Shown here: piece by piece, positions 33,773-41,902 of the stretch
How positions within the stretch are numbered: position 1 is the first letter of the stretch
Layout: every line of letters starts with the position of its first letter
Source of the DNA: Lewinella sp. W8
GTDB taxonomy: Bacteria; Bacteroidota; Bacteroidia; Chitinophagales; Saprospiraceae
NCBI RefSeq assembly: GCF_004375085.3
Contig: NZ_SNAQ03000019.1
Coordinates: forward strand, 1-64,000
DNA: 64,000 nucleotides
Direction of reading: 5' to 3'
Notes under the pieces: generated by a model
The model's database searches: none
The model's input: only the letters and a program-made list of their open reading frames with translations
What the model was told of the DNA's origin: nothing
Made by a program: the position numbers and the translations under genes

Positions 33773-35499
33773 CCACCTTCGAAGACACATACCAATTCTT
33801 TGTTGTGGTTGGCAACAATGAACGCCGGGTGAACCCCCTGGCGGCGGATATTGTCTTCGACGACGTGCCCGACGGCAAGGTTGACTACCGCCGGGAGCTA
33901 AACACGAACCTCACCTTTGTCGAAGAGGACTTCCAGTTCTTTTGGGCGGCGTATCAGTCCGTTGGGATTTGCTCTCGCCATGAACTGCGGATTTACCACG
34001 AATCCGTCCTCCGCTTCGAGTGCATCCTCGCAGCAAGTTCAGCCAATTGGACTTCCCGGGACGGTGCCGTCACCTTTACCCCGATCAACGTAGAAGACAA
34101 CGATTGTCTGGAGGAGAACCTACGGACGGAAAAGAACATTTTCAACTTCCCGGCATTAGGCCCGCTCCGGGTGCTTATTGGGGAGCCTTCCCAGGTCGTT
34201 ACGTGTACCCGGACCACGTCCGGCAATTTCCCTGAGTCACTTATCCACCTTGCTTCCGATCCCCCAACGGGATGCCTCCCGGATAATATTGGGTGGACAG
34301 TTACCCGCCGGACGCTGGATAAGACCGTCGAGACGGACATTTTCGGACAAACTACGGTAACGGTCGTAGATACGGCAGAATTCCAGCGGGAAGAGTTCAC
34401 TTCCAACCTCCAGCCTCCCGGGGAGGGATGGGTCCAGCTCGGGGGCGGTCTGTGGGCCCGCCAACTGTTCACCGGGGCGGTGCAAGATAGCCGGGTAGAT
34501 ATTTCCGTTGGCAATCCCTACACCTACCAGGAGCAACGAGTCTTCAGCATCTTCGGCCAGGACGAAGCGAACCTCCCGGACAACGGGGTTTTACTGGTGG
34601 ACATTTTGGAAGGGCTTGTGGCCGACTGCGGGCTCGACATAGTCAGCAACTTTCTCGGGATCAATCCGGCTCCGCCCTACGTCAACAATACGGCTTACCG
34701 GGCGGCGAAGAATTACAAAGAGGTGGTGATCTTCCAGAAGACCGATATTCTCCTCGCTGACGCCGCCGAAAACGCCACCAAAGGGGAAATCAGCCTGGAA
34801 GACTTCTTCGAATTCCTGGAGGGGCTGCAAATTTATCGCAGGGTCCGGGGCAATACCCTTCGCCTGGAGCACATAAGCTGGTTTGAGGTCAACGGTCTGG
34901 ACGTCTCCGCACACCCGGACATTGAAGACTGCACCGACTTTACCAACAACCCTGAAGACTTCCCCCGCCGGGAGGAGTTCGAATGGATGGATCAGCAACG
35001 AGACCTCGACTTCGACGGGGTTCCGATTGTGTACGATCGTTATTGCGCCACCGGCGATCCTCGCCCGATCAAGGTCTCCAAGGTCAGCACGAACATAGCC
35101 GATATGCAAGCCAACCCCGACCGCTACGCGAATCAGGGTTTTGCCGCGGTTGCCACCACCATCTACCAGGGCGAACGGTACATCCTCCAAGGGCCCCCGA
35201 TCAATGGGCCGACAGCACTCCTCAACGCCCCCTTTGCGTGGTCCGTCATTCAACGCGACCTGTACCAGAACAACCGGCCGCTGCCCGAGGGCACCATGAA
35301 CAATCAGTTCACGGAATTCGAAACGGTGGAGCCCTACAAAGAACAGGAGCCGTTGGTCCTGTCCATGACCATCCCGGAATACTTTGCATTTGATCCCAGC
35401 CGCCGGGTAAACTCGCAGCTTGGTTGGGGCAAGGTCTCGAAGTGTTCTTTCTCTTCATTTGCGGCCCGCCTGTCGCTCAACCTGAAGCACGATGAATAA
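33769..35499 (+). CDS. Large structural protein of unknown role
   Basis: The protein has 576 residues, is beta-rich and contains many Cys in the first half. Segments such as 'LPDNGVLLVDILEGLVADCG' and 'LQIYRRVRGNTLRLEHISWF' suggest a baseplate- or hub-like multi-domain protein, but I recognise no named family. It sits in a chain of overlapping late genes (overlap 4 bp upstream, 8 bp downstream), so it is almost certainly expressed with the head/connector genes. Confidence 0.6.
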   Translation: MTTFEDTYQFFVVVGNNERRVNPLAADIVFDDVPDGKVDYRRELNTNLTFVEEDFQFFWAAYQSVGICSRHELRIYHESVLRFECILAASSANWTSRDGAVTFTPINVEDNDCLEENLRTEKNIFNFPALGPLRVLIGEPSQVVTCTRTTSGNFPESLIHLASDPPTGCLPDNIGWTVTRRTLDKTVETDIFGQTTVTVVDTAEFQREEFTSNLQPPGEGWVQLGGGLWARQLFTGAVQDSRVDISVGNPYTYQEQRVFSIFGQDEANLPDNGVLLVDILEGLVADCGLDIVSNFLGINPAPPYVNNTAYRAAKNYKEVVIFQKTDILLADAAENATKGEISLEDFFEFLEGLQIYRRVRGNTLRLEHISWFEVNGLDVSAHPDIEDCTDFTNNPEDFPRREEFEWMDQQRDLDFDGVPIVYDRYCATGDPRPIKVSKVSTNIADMQANPDRYANQGFAAVATTIYQGERYILQGPPINGPTALLNAPFAWSVIQRDLYQNNRPLPEGTMNNQFTEFETVEPYKEQEPLVLSMTIPEYFAFDPSRRVNSQLGWGKVSKCSFSSFAARLSLNLKHDE

Positions 35500-36559
35500 C
35501 CCTATCAACCCGTTTACTTCAATGCCCCTCTTCGAGCGTCCGGAGGAGCAAAGCAGATACCGGAACTTCGGTCAGGCTCTCGCGTGTCCGGTAAATGAAA
35601 TTCCGTCCCTTCAGGCGACGTTCCCGGCTCCTATGGCGGCAACGATTAAGGGCTTCCTGATGAAAGACGACGGCCGGGTCGTGCTCTTCCTGGAGTCCGG
35701 TTACTTCAACTTCATCAATTTGGGGGCGACTTATCAGGTGACGTTTGGCGGGCAAAACTTCCCCCAGGCAGAACCGGGCTTTTATCAGTTCGTGTTGAAC
35801 CTGGACGGGAAGAATTACTACTCCGATTGGTTTGAGCTTGTGGAATCCCCGGACGCGGCCAACATTCAGTTTACCATGAACGGGGCGGCTATCCAGGCGA
35901 CCGCCTTCCTCTCCGCCGGAGTCTCTTCTCAGTCATGGGAAGCGTTCAACCCCACAACGGAGACTTGGGACTTGGTCAGCAGTTCAGCCAGCTACACCGT
36001 GAACACCGGCACCTACTCGCAAGACGTAGTCCCCTTGCGATACCGGGCCGTCTCCCCCGTCTACACGCACCAGCGGTTTGTCAATTACTTCCAGATGGGC
36101 GGGACACCCTACTTTGCCGAAGTCCCGGGAAGTGCCGCACCCCCTCCCTCTTCCGACCTGTATCGGATAGAATACTGGAGCAACGACAATCGATTCGGAG
36201 TCACCTTCTCGACCGGCTTCCGGCAGAAACTCCTACTCCGGGGAACCTTCGGGGCCCCGCAGATTGACCGCTCCGAAGTGGTGGACCAAACGAAGAAAGG
36301 CGAAATCCGGCAGCGGGCAAGCGTCGTGAAGCCCCGGCAGCAACTAGTTTGCGTAGGCCTTCCAGATCACTACGTCCCCGTCCTCGAGGTTATCAGGGAC
36401 CACGATCACGTACTGATTACCCGGATAGTCGACGGGATTCAATTCTCAGTCTCAGAAGTGGAGTTCGACCACTCCGAAGGCGGCGATCCGCTTACCGTCA
36501 ACGGAACCCTTTCGTTCGTCAATAACATTTTCGTCAAACCAGGACAGCCGAAGCAATGA
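35492..36559 (+). CDS. Structural protein of unknown role
   Basis: The product has 355 residues and is mostly beta. An N-terminal Ig-like unit is suggested by 'VVLFLESGYFNFINLGATYQ' and 'YQFVLNLDGKNYYSDWFELV', and a second one follows. The C-terminal third contains 'QRASVVKPRQQLVCVGLPDH'. Such Ig-like pairs are common in neck and tail proteins of Bacteroidota phages. No specific assignment is possible. It overlaps neighbours by 8 bp and 4 bp. Confidence 0.55.
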   Translation: MNNPINPFTSMPLFERPEEQSRYRNFGQALACPVNEIPSLQATFPAPMAATIKGFLMKDDGRVVLFLESGYFNFINLGATYQVTFGGQNFPQAEPGFYQFVLNLDGKNYYSDWFELVESPDAANIQFTMNGAAIQATAFLSAGVSSQSWEAFNPTTETWDLVSSSASYTVNTGTYSQDVVPLRYRAVSPVYTHQRFVNYFQMGGTPYFAEVPGSAAPPPSSDLYRIEYWSNDNRFGVTFSTGFRQKLLLRGTFGAPQIDRSEVVDQTKKGEIRQRASVVKPRQQLVCVGLPDHYVPVLEVIRDHDHVLITRIVDGIQFSVSEVEFDHSEGGDPLTVNGTLSFVNNIFVKPGQPKQ

Positions 36560-37017
36560 CAATGAAAGAAAGGGCCGCACAACTCCGCAAGGCCAGGGCG
36601 GAAATGAGAAAAACTTTGGTTGACGATGCTATCGCCTCCGGCTTCAACCTTTCCGCCTTGGTGAAGGCGAGAGTTCAACGCCGCGGGGAAGATTACCAGG
36701 GCAAGGACTTCCCGCCATACACCGACGATTACGCAGAGCGTGGCCGGCGGGACTTGGGCTACCAGGATGAATACTTCGACTTTACCCGCACCGGGGAGGC
36801 CTGGAAGTCCGTCGGGGTGTTCGTCAAGGCCAAAGACGACGACAGCGTCACGGTATCTATCCGGTCTGACTCCCCTTCCAATCAGGTGAAGTTTGCTGGG
36901 GCTGTCCGCAAGCGGGGGAACATTCTCAGGTCTTCGGAGCAAGAGCGGTCCCTCGTTCTCAAAGATTTCGCTAACCGGCGTCGTGAACGCTTCCAAAAGC
37001 TGATGAATGAACAGTAG
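36556..37017 (+). CDS. Virion morphogenesis/tail-completion-like protein
   Basis: The product has 153 residues. Basic helical ends flank a central part with 'GKDFPPYTDDYAERGRRDLG' and 'FDFTRTGEAWKSVGVFVK', resembling the Mu-type virion morphogenesis or HK97 gp10-like family, in which 'L.rTG.L..Si' precedes a beta domain. Its position after the portal and head genes agrees with a head-tail joining role. The next gene starts 11 bp inside it. Confidence 0.55.
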   Translation: MTMKERAAQLRKARAEMRKTLVDDAIASGFNLSALVKARVQRRGEDYQGKDFPPYTDDYAERGRRDLGYQDEYFDFTRTGEAWKSVGVFVKAKDDDSVTVSIRSDSPSNQVKFAGAVRKRGNILRSSEQERSLVLKDFANRRRERFQKLMNEQ

Positions 37018-37315
37018 CTTATTGATAACCAAGATTATCACCTACGAGGAAGACCCCGACAAGGAAAGGCAAGCAGAACTGTGCGACACGGTTCCCGACC
37101 GGGAAGACCAAATGGTCGACTGCGTGATTGATTTAGCCGAAGTCTCCGCCGCTTATCGATGCCGGGTCAAATACGGCGGCTCCCTGATAAACGGAACTTC
37201 CGTCTACCTCAAAAACGGGGAGTGCTTCAGCGTCCTTGCACAATTCCCGGAAGTCTTAAAATTATTGAAGAATGATAGAATTGGCATTATCAGCCGCAGC
37301 CCAAAGAATAACTGA
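37007..37315 (+). CDS. Small unknown connector-region protein
   Basis: The product has 102 residues, mainly beta ('AYRCRVKYGGSLINGTSVYL'), with four Cys in the first 70 residues. It overlaps the previous gene by 11 bp and the next by 44 bp. Size and position fit a head-tail adaptor or neck protein, but there is no sequence signature for it. Confidence 0.5.
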   Translation: MNSSLLITKIITYEEDPDKERQAELCDTVPDREDQMVDCVIDLAEVSAAYRCRVKYGGSLINGTSVYLKNGECFSVLAQFPEVLKLLKNDRIGIISRSPKNN

Positions 37316-37922
37316 AATCCCTTGGGTGGAGCGATACGGCGGCATTTCCCGCCCGGTTAAAATCCCGTTGCAAGGGGCTCAGGATGTTCCGATTTATCGG
37401 ACCTACCCTATCCGGCAAGGCATATCCGATTCAGAGTGCTACCAGCAAAACGGCTACCTGGAGCTTGTCCCCGACGAACGCTACCTGAACCTTACCTACA
37501 TGGAGGTCTTGCGGCCCATGGCTGAAGTCACCGGGCAGACCTACGGGAATTTCCAGTTCCGTGGCCGAGTCCGGTTGGTGTTTTGGCTCAACCTCCCGAA
37601 GATGGGCGTCCACATTGATAACATCGTCGGTTACGCTGGAATCGCTGCCCGGGACATTATCGCCGCCCTGAGCGGAGACGGTCCAGACAATGCCGGTGGC
37701 CGGTATATGTACTCCAATTTCTCGGTATTGACTTCGGATATGTCCGTTTTCTCCCGCTACGACTACGGGCCGGACGCGGACGCCCTGATGTTGTACCCCT
37801 TCGACTTCGGGGCCGTTGACTTCGACGTCGATTACCTATTCTCTCAAAACTGCGTCTCCCCGCTTGCCGTGGGAGCCCCGATAGAATGTGTCCAGGAATG
37901 GAAGTTCTCAGCACCCACCTAA
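37272..37922 (+). CDS. Unknown phage structural protein, possibly tail-terminator-like
   Basis: The product has 216 residues starting MIELALSAAAQRITEIPWVE. It contains 'YLELVPDERYLNLTYMEVLR', 'FRGRVRLVFWLNLPKMG' and a late 'PFDFGAVDFDVDYLFSQNC'. An alpha/beta fold is likely. Tail terminators usually occupy this position between the neck and tail genes, but I have no motif to support more than that. Confidence 0.5.
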   Translation: MIELALSAAAQRITEIPWVERYGGISRPVKIPLQGAQDVPIYRTYPIRQGISDSECYQQNGYLELVPDERYLNLTYMEVLRPMAEVTGQTYGNFQFRGRVRLVFWLNLPKMGVHIDNIVGYAGIAARDIIAALSGDGPDNAGGRYMYSNFSVLTSDMSVFSRYDYGPDADALMLYPFDFGAVDFDVDYLFSQNCVSPLAVGAPIECVQEWKFSAPT

Positions 37923-38233
37923 CCGAAGCCCTGGTCTTCGCTTCGGCTGCTTACGCCTACTCCCAGGTGGTTGAGCCGGACGAATTACTCGGGTTTTGGG
38001 GAAAGATCATCAACAAGATCGTTCACGGTCACGAACACCCGCCGGACCCTGACGATTTACCACCCTTTCGGTGGATCATTTACAAGTACACATTTTGCCC
38101 GTTTTGCATTGCGGGAGCTACTAGCTTGCTTTATGCCCTTTGGCATTTCTTCTTCTTCGGATCAGTTGAGGAAATCGCAGTAGTTCCCCTGGCAATGACG
38201 GCCGTAAGAATTATTGAAGGATGGACAACGTAA
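37898..38233 (+). CDS. Small phage membrane protein
   Basis: The product has 111 residues from MEVLSTHLTEALVF; an in-frame ATG at 37886 would add four. Two to three hydrophobic segments are visible: 'ALVFASAAYAYSQVV', 'FCPFCIAGATSLLYALWHFF' and 'EIAVVPLAMTAVRII'. A histidine- and proline-rich loop lies between the first two. The Cys-x2-Cys could bind metal. It resembles small multi-pass proteins between connector genes of Bacteroidota phages; function unknown. Confidence 0.55.
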   Translation: MEVLSTHLTEALVFASAAYAYSQVVEPDELLGFWGKIINKIVHGHEHPPDPDDLPPFRWIIYKYTFCPFCIAGATSLLYALWHFFFFGSVEEIAVVPLAMTAVRIIEGWTT

Positions 38234-38778
38234 AACCAAACGAGTTCTCCCCGCTGAGGGAGGCAAAGCCGCTCCCCGAGGGAGACACATTCACCGCCAA
38301 CGGAAATACCTACCGTTGGATTCCAGTCGACAAAATCGGTATTTCCCGGTGGTCGATCATTGCCAACCTCCTGGACTTACTTTACTCAGGGTTTGATTCT
38401 TTCGAGTCTATCCGGCAATACATGGTGGAGACCCAAAAAGAAATCATGCCCATGCCGGACCCGGAGGTCAAGCTCTATGTCTTCCGGCGGCTGCAAACCT
38501 ACCTCGACAACATCGTCCGGAAGAGCCAGGACCGCTACCACCTGAGCCTACACATTTGCACCCTTATTTGTCTCAAGGAAGGCGACGACATACGGGACTA
38601 CGACCAAGACCGGGCAAACGCCTACATTTCCGATTGGGCTGCTGAAGGATATTCCCATGTGTCTTTTTTCGCCATAGCCGGAGGATTGTCGGAAGAGTTT
38701 GCGACAGACTTCCGGCAGACCCAAAAAAGACTACTGGAAGAGGAAAAGACTCTCCGGGCCGCTACCGCTGGGAAATAA
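38221..38778 (+). CDS. Unknown late protein, probable tail-assembly-chaperone-like first product
   Basis: The product has 185 residues and is mainly helical: 'NLLDLLYSGFDSFESIRQYM', 'VKLYVFRRLQTYLDNIVRK'. It ends shortly after 'QKRLLEEEKTLRAATAGK'. A second coding frame, -1 relative to this one, continues directly beyond it (see the extended product). Short helical proteins with a -1 extension, encoded between tail genes, recall the G/GT tail assembly chaperones of long-tailed phages. Confidence 0.55.
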   Translation: MDNVKPNEFSPLREAKPLPEGDTFTANGNTYRWIPVDKIGISRWSIIANLLDLLYSGFDSFESIRQYMVETQKEIMPMPDPEVKLYVFRRLQTYLDNIVRKSQDRYHLSLHICTLICLKEGDDIRDYDQDRANAYISDWAAEGYSHVSFFAIAGGLSEEFATDFRQTQKRLLEEEKTLRAATAGK

Positions 38779-38993
38779 AGAACGTCGACGGAGTAGGCAA
38801 GCCCGTTGCCGTGGATCAATGGGTGGAACGTCGGCAAAACGTCCTGAGAAGTATCGAGATAGTGGCCGGCTTCACCAACTTCACGTCTACCGAAGCCATG
38901 GACCTTCCGGTATGGGACTTTTACGCGCTGCTCTTCGAGGCTCAGGACAGGGCCGCAAAAGCAAAACAAAAGACGAAGTCAACCAAAAGGTAG
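38221..38993 (+). CDS. Candidate -1 frameshift product (G-GT-like extension)
   Basis: Downstream of the 185-codon gene there is no ATG, yet the -1 frame reads as real protein from about 38760: 'RYRWEIKNVDGVGKPVAVDQ' then 'WVERRQNVLRSIEIVAGF' and 'MDLPVWDFYALLFEAQDR', ending in TAG at 38993. This frame is open back to 38646, so a shift anywhere between 38646 and 38775 would join the two. The six-A run at 38723-38728 (zero frame CAA AAA AGA) is the best slip point seen; a shift there gives about 257 residues. The usual X-XXY-YYZ heptamer is not matched exactly, and a GTG start at 38811 is an alternative. Confidence 0.5.
38721..38728 (+). promoter_or_regulatory. Candidate slippery sequence CCAAAAAA
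   Basis: A run of six A within zero-frame codons CAA AAA AGA lets a Lys tRNA on AAA re-pair with AAA after a one-base backward slip. It lies in the window where both frames are open. No downstream pseudoknot was identified by eye. Confidence 0.35.
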
Positions 38994-39019
38994 CAGTTCC
39001 GCGTTTCAGGGTAAACAAA

Positions 39020-39028
39020 TCCTTAGTA
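39020..39028 (+). promoter_or_regulatory. Conserved leader TCCTTAGTA before ATG (copy 2)
   Basis: TCCTTAGTA abuts the ATG at 39029 and differs at one base from the TCCTTAGCA block seen before four other phage start codons. It supports this start for the lipoprotein gene. Confidence 0.5.
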
Positions 39029-39340
39029 ATGCGATTCCTTGCCCTTGCTTTCCTCCTCTCTCTCGCCTTTTCCTGCTCCTCTCCCGCTCCTGAAGCTCCA
39101 GACGTCCGAACGGAATTTCTCCTCGCCAATGCGGAGATTTACAAGACCTTCGACGCCATGGAGTCCGGGGAGCTTTCCGAAGCCCAGGGAAGTGCCAAGC
39201 TCCGAGAACTTTCCTCCAAAATAGACCAAATGGCCCGGGAGTTCTCCGGAGTCGATACCATCCTCGAAAAGTGGTCCGGGCAATACCTCTTGATGGAAGA
39301 GAACCGATACCGGATTAACGCGGCCAGGAAGAATAAATAA
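39029..39340 (+). CDS. Phage-encoded small lipoprotein
   Basis: The product has 103 residues from MRFLALAFLLSLAFSCSSPAP, with a lipobox (AFSC) at residues ~13-16. The same frame is open far upstream, but the signal sequence and conserved leader mark this ATG. The mature part is helical ('NAEIYKTFDAMESGELSEAQ', 'KLRELSSKIDQMAREF'). Possible roles are an outer spanin for lysis or a superinfection-exclusion lipoprotein. There is no partner inner spanin beside it, so neither is favoured. Confidence 0.65.
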   Translation: MRFLALAFLLSLAFSCSSPAPEAPDVRTEFLLANAEIYKTFDAMESGELSEAQGSAKLRELSSKIDQMAREFSGVDTILEKWSGQYLLMEENRYRINAARKNK

Positions 39341-39461
39341 TAAAGCAAATTAGCGGAACCCAGGGCCAAATAGTGCCGGGGTAATTGAAGTCCAATGCTA
39401 TTGTAGAAAATAGCGACGCGGCAAGCAAACCGCCATGGGCTTTCTGGAGTTTATCTTTCAT
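39315..39461 (-). CDS. Possible 48-aa leftward membrane peptide
   Basis: From ATG at 39461 the frame gives MKDKLQKAHGGLLAASLFST and then a hydrophobic 'IWPWVPLICFIIYSSWP'. One transmembrane helix with a basic N-terminus is plausible. It overlaps the end of the rightward lipoprotein gene by 26 bp and lacks other support. Confidence 0.25.
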   Translation of the reverse strand: MKDKLQKAHGGLLAASLFSTIALDFNYPGTIWPWVPLICFIIYSSWPR

Positions 39462-39482
39462 TTTTTTTGCTGTTTGTGAACC

Positions 39483-39556
39483 GTCAAGGATTGCTTGACA
39501 GTTGGAATAAATATGCGACTGCGGCAGCACGTCAGCTCCCCGTAAGCGTAAGGGAG
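39483..39556. terminator. Hairpin pair at the convergence of rightward and leftward phage genes
   Basis: GTCAAG-GATTG-CTTGAC (39483-39499) and CTCCC, an 11-nt loop, GGGAG (39536-39556) lie in the non-coding gap between the end of the rightward genes and the end of the leftward cluster. Convergent transcription expects terminators here, but neither hairpin has a T-run. The remainder of 39462-39621 shows nothing recognisable. Confidence 0.35.
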
Positions 39557-39621
39557 AAACTGCTATGCTTGCTCAGGCCGTTCGTGTCAACTGTGCCACC
39601 GCAGCGCATAATTTTGGACCG

Positions 39622-39834
39622 TCAAACGTGGTCCTTGCAAGATAAATACTCTTCTTCGGTGACTTCGATTGCTGAGTGAAGGACGAAGTTGTGAAAATCC
39701 GGATCGTCCTCGCCTTCTTTCTGAATCTTCAGCCAGTAATCCGCGGGGGACAAATCGGTGAAGTCATTCCAAATATCCCTTGCCCCACTTGCTTTGTTTA
39801 TCGCTGAATAAGTGATAAAGTAGTATTTCTTCAT
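39622..39834 (-). CDS. Unknown small protein, last gene of leftward cluster
   Basis: The product has 70 residues: MKKYYFITYSAINKASGARD then an acidic stretch and 'IEVTEEEYLSCKDHV'. Small, soluble alpha/beta proteins of this look are common in phage early clusters. Its start overlaps the stop of the upstream gene by 4 bp, so the two are translationally coupled. No family recognised. Confidence 0.5.
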   Translation of the reverse strand: MKKYYFITYSAINKASGARDIWNDFTDLSPADYWLKIQKEGEDDPDFHNFVLHSAIEVTEEEYLSCKDHV

Positions 39835-40082
39835 TGCGTTCGATTATCCAGGTTATTTGAAGAAGTTTCTTCCAGGTCAACCCCTCTTTTTTTGGCTGTT
39901 CCCTTTATGTACTCCGCCAACTCAAAATTCTCTTTTTTCACGGCGTCGTCAAGATGGAATTTCAAGAAATGATTTGGCGTTCGATCAACCGCCCCTTTAT
40001 ACCATTCCAGGTTTTGAAGATACTCTTCGTGAGTTTCTTCCGGGAGGTTATTTAGCCAATCATTTATTAACCGAGCGTACAC
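39831..40082 (-). CDS. Unknown small helical protein
   Basis: The product has 83 residues, highly charged and helical ('NDWLNNLPEETHEEYLQNLE', 'DDAVKKENFELAEYIKGTAK'). It overlaps the next leftward gene by 4 bp. No family recognised. Confidence 0.5.
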   Translation of the reverse strand: MYARLINDWLNNLPEETHEEYLQNLEWYKGAVDRTPNHFLKFHLDDAVKKENFELAEYIKGTAKKRGVDLEETSSNNLDNRTQ

Positions 40083-40102
40083 GTTAAATTGTTTATCGGA
40101 AG

Positions 40103-40411
40103 TTAGATCAACCCCTTTTGAGCGGCCTCTTCCCAGGTTTCCGTGTCGGAAGATAGCCGGATGAAGATTGCGAAAAGTTTGACGAGTTCTTCTTCTTTTC
40201 TTGACGCCTTATGGTCCAAGGCTATGAGCCCATGCCTCGCCGCATTTACAATAGTGACGAAGCAGTCTAACCCCGGATCAAAGTCTTCGTGTGCTTTCGC
40301 TACGACTTCAGCCAGGATTGCAGCCTGAGACACGCCCCGGGACTTTGCCATGTCCACAATCTTCGCGTGGGTCTCCGGCGGGAGCCGGTAGGTTTGCTGT
40401 TTCTTGCTCAT
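40103..40411 (-). CDS. Ribbon-helix-helix-like DNA-binding protein
   Basis: The product has 102 residues. The N-terminus 'TYRLPPETHAKIVDMAKSRG' followed by 'VSQAAILAEVVAKAHED' has the short strand, helix, turn, helix layout of ribbon-helix-helix (Arc/MetJ/CopG) regulators. The C-terminal half is helical and may oligomerise. It is the only evident DNA-binding regulator candidate in the leftward cluster, so it may control phage transcription; that role is inferred. Confidence 0.6.
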   Translation of the reverse strand: MSKKQQTYRLPPETHAKIVDMAKSRGVSQAAILAEVVAKAHEDFDPGLDCFVTIVNAARHGLIALDHKASRKEEELVKLFAIFIRLSSDTETWEEAAQKGLI

Positions 40412-40418
40412 GGTGTTA

Positions 40419-40874
40419 TTAGTTTGTTTCGACGGTCCAATCGCCCTGGTAATCTAATTCACCGTGGCCACTACTGACCCGAAAGCCGTTGTTTACAATA
40501 TACTCCGCATCTTCACAGAGCACTAATACTGCCCCTTGCGGGATGTTCAGGATTTTAGCCAGTTCCCGCACCGTGATAAGTTCGGTCTTTTGGCGGTCCT
40601 TTACGAGATTTTTGAGGCAGCGGACCTTCCGCTTCCACGTTTCGAGGGGCATTGCTTTGACGTATGTGTATCCGTCGATTGGCTTGCTCAGGTTCTCCAT
40701 CCACACCCCGGGAAGGAAGGCCTCTTCAGGCCAGGAATGATTTTTGGTTGCCGTGATCCATGGCAAGTCATTGACTATCCCCTCCCTCCAGAAAACAGCC
40801 ACAGGGCAATTGAATAGACAATGCCACCGCAATATGACACGGTCTTTGGGCGGTTCGCTATAATTCCAGTTCAT
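40419..40874 (-). CDS. Unknown protein with a short HTH-like segment
   Basis: The product has 151 residues and is rich in tryptophan in the first half ('VILRWHCLFNCPVAVFWREG', 'WITATKNHSWPEEAFLPG'). Near residue 100 the segment 'ELITVRELAKILNIPQGAVL' looks like a small helix-turn-helix. It ends 7 bp before the RHH-like gene and starts 2 bp after the membrane protein gene. Function unknown. Confidence 0.5.
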   Translation of the reverse strand: MNWNYSEPPKDRVILRWHCLFNCPVAVFWREGIVNDLPWITATKNHSWPEEAFLPGVWMENLSKPIDGYTYVKAMPLETWKRKVRCLKNLVKDRQKTELITVRELAKILNIPQGAVLVLCEDAEYIVNNGFRVSSGHGELDYQGDWTVETN

Positions 40875-40876
40875 AA

Positions 40877-41212
40877 CTATTTCTTTTTGAGTGATTCCAC
40901 AATTAGCAAAGAAAGCATTTCAGGGGAGACCTCTTCCCCGGGGGTGACGTCGTGGGCCCGCAGAACCTTGCGCGTGAACGACCATTTGGCGCGAAATCCG
41001 TTGTGGTTGAGGTCCGTGTACACTATCTCCTTTTGAGGGGCGCAGCCGGAAAGGAGGAAGGCAATAACGATACACCATATCGCGGAAACTATCACAGCCT
41101 GAAAAATTGATCCTGCGATAAATCCTTTGCGGAGACCGACTTCTTCTCCGTGGTCATAAGCCCGTTGCTCGTTGTCGTTGTAGTATTCGTCGTAGTCCAG
41201 TAAATCATTCAT
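40877..41212 (-). CDS. Unknown single-pass membrane protein
   Basis: The product has 111 residues with an acidic N-terminus ('LLDYDEYYNDNEQRAYDHGE'), one transmembrane segment ('IFQAVIVSAIWCIVIAFLLS') and a lipobox-like 'LSGC' just after it, then a polar C-terminal domain. The long polar N-terminus argues against ordinary lipoprotein processing. Unknown role, perhaps in host membrane alteration. Confidence 0.5.
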   Translation of the reverse strand: MNDLLDYDEYYNDNEQRAYDHGEEVGLRKGFIAGSIFQAVIVSAIWCIVIAFLLSGCAPQKEIVYTDLNHNGFRAKWSFTRKVLRAHDVTPGEEVSPEMLSLLIVESLKKK

Positions 41213-41244
41213 CGTTGGTTTCTTTATCCGCCGGGGCGGGGCGG

Positions 41245-41529
41245 TTATTTAAACTCAGGCTCGCACATGGCTTCCGATACGTTAAGGCCGTAAAAAGGGT
41301 ACGACCCTAAAACCCGAACGGTAACTTTTTCCAGCTTGTAACAATGGCGCTTTTTTGAATATTCGGCCTTTCGGTTGAACCGATCCAACATGAAGCCCGC
41401 ACACTCAAAAAGGTCTACATCTTCACCTTCTTCTGCGTAGTTGTGCTTCATTAGGTCTGCCTTGGAGTAAAATTCTTCTCCATATTCGCCGCCATTTGTG
41501 GCATAGTATAGTTTGTATTTTGTAGGCAT
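41245..41529 (-). CDS. Unknown small phage protein
   Basis: The product has 94 residues from MPTKYKLYYATNGGEYGEEF; a GTG one codon upstream is possible. It continues 'FYSKADLMKHNYAEEGEDVD', and the C-terminal half is beta-rich ('CYKLEKVTVRVLGSYPFYGL'). Probably a small alpha/beta protein. No family recognised. Its start lies 3 bp from the stop of the ASCH-like gene. Confidence 0.45.
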   Translation of the reverse strand: MPTKYKLYYATNGGEYGEEFYSKADLMKHNYAEEGEDVDLFECAGFMLDRFNRKAEYSKKRHCYKLEKVTVRVLGSYPFYGLNVSEAMCEPEFK

Positions 41530-41532
41530 CAC

Positions 41533-41898
41533 TTATTCTTTATCCCCTTGCGGGGTATTAATGTTGTGCTTTTCCAGTACCTCTCCGAGTTCTAAAGCGA
41601 ACCAAGGCCCTTCAGTCCCAGGCGGGCACCAATCAGGGTTCGGAGTCTTGATCTTAATTGCTTTCAACTGGATAACGAACCAAGGACGGTGCCAGCCATA
41701 TCCGTTTATAAACGTGACCGTCTTCTTCTTGAATCGGTTGTAATCCTTGCCGGGGATTACTGTAAATCCCAGCAAATCTCTTCCGGTGAATCGCTTGATG
41801 TACCGCTGATTTAGGGCCCGATATTCATCCTTTTTGATCCCGGCCAAAATCATATCAAAAAACTCTTTTTTGATCGGCAGGAAGATGGTGTCATTCAT
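41533..41898 (-). CDS. ASCH/PUA-like domain protein
   Basis: The product has 121 residues. The N-terminal 'IFLPIKKEFFDMILAGIKKD' followed by 'EYRALNQRYIKR' matches the ASCH domain opening (a strand, a helix carrying 'IL.G.K', then an E-x-R), and the remainder is a beta-barrel ('KTVTFINGYGWHRPWFVIQL'). ASCH proteins are PUA-superfamily nucleic-acid binders, some of them nucleases or amidohydrolases, and are frequent in phages. The exact substrate is unknown. Confidence 0.65.
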   Translation of the reverse strand: MNDTIFLPIKKEFFDMILAGIKKDEYRALNQRYIKRFTGRDLLGFTVIPGKDYNRFKKKTVTFINGYGWHRPWFVIQLKAIKIKTPNPDWCPPGTEGPWFALELGEVLEKHNINTPQGDKE

Positions 41899-41902
41899 TG
41901 GG

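Noticed and set aside
38699..39028. Upstream extension of the small phage lipoprotein
   Set aside because: The signal sequence with lipobox and the TCCTTAGTA leader mark the start at 39029. The extension overlaps the better-supported -1 frame.
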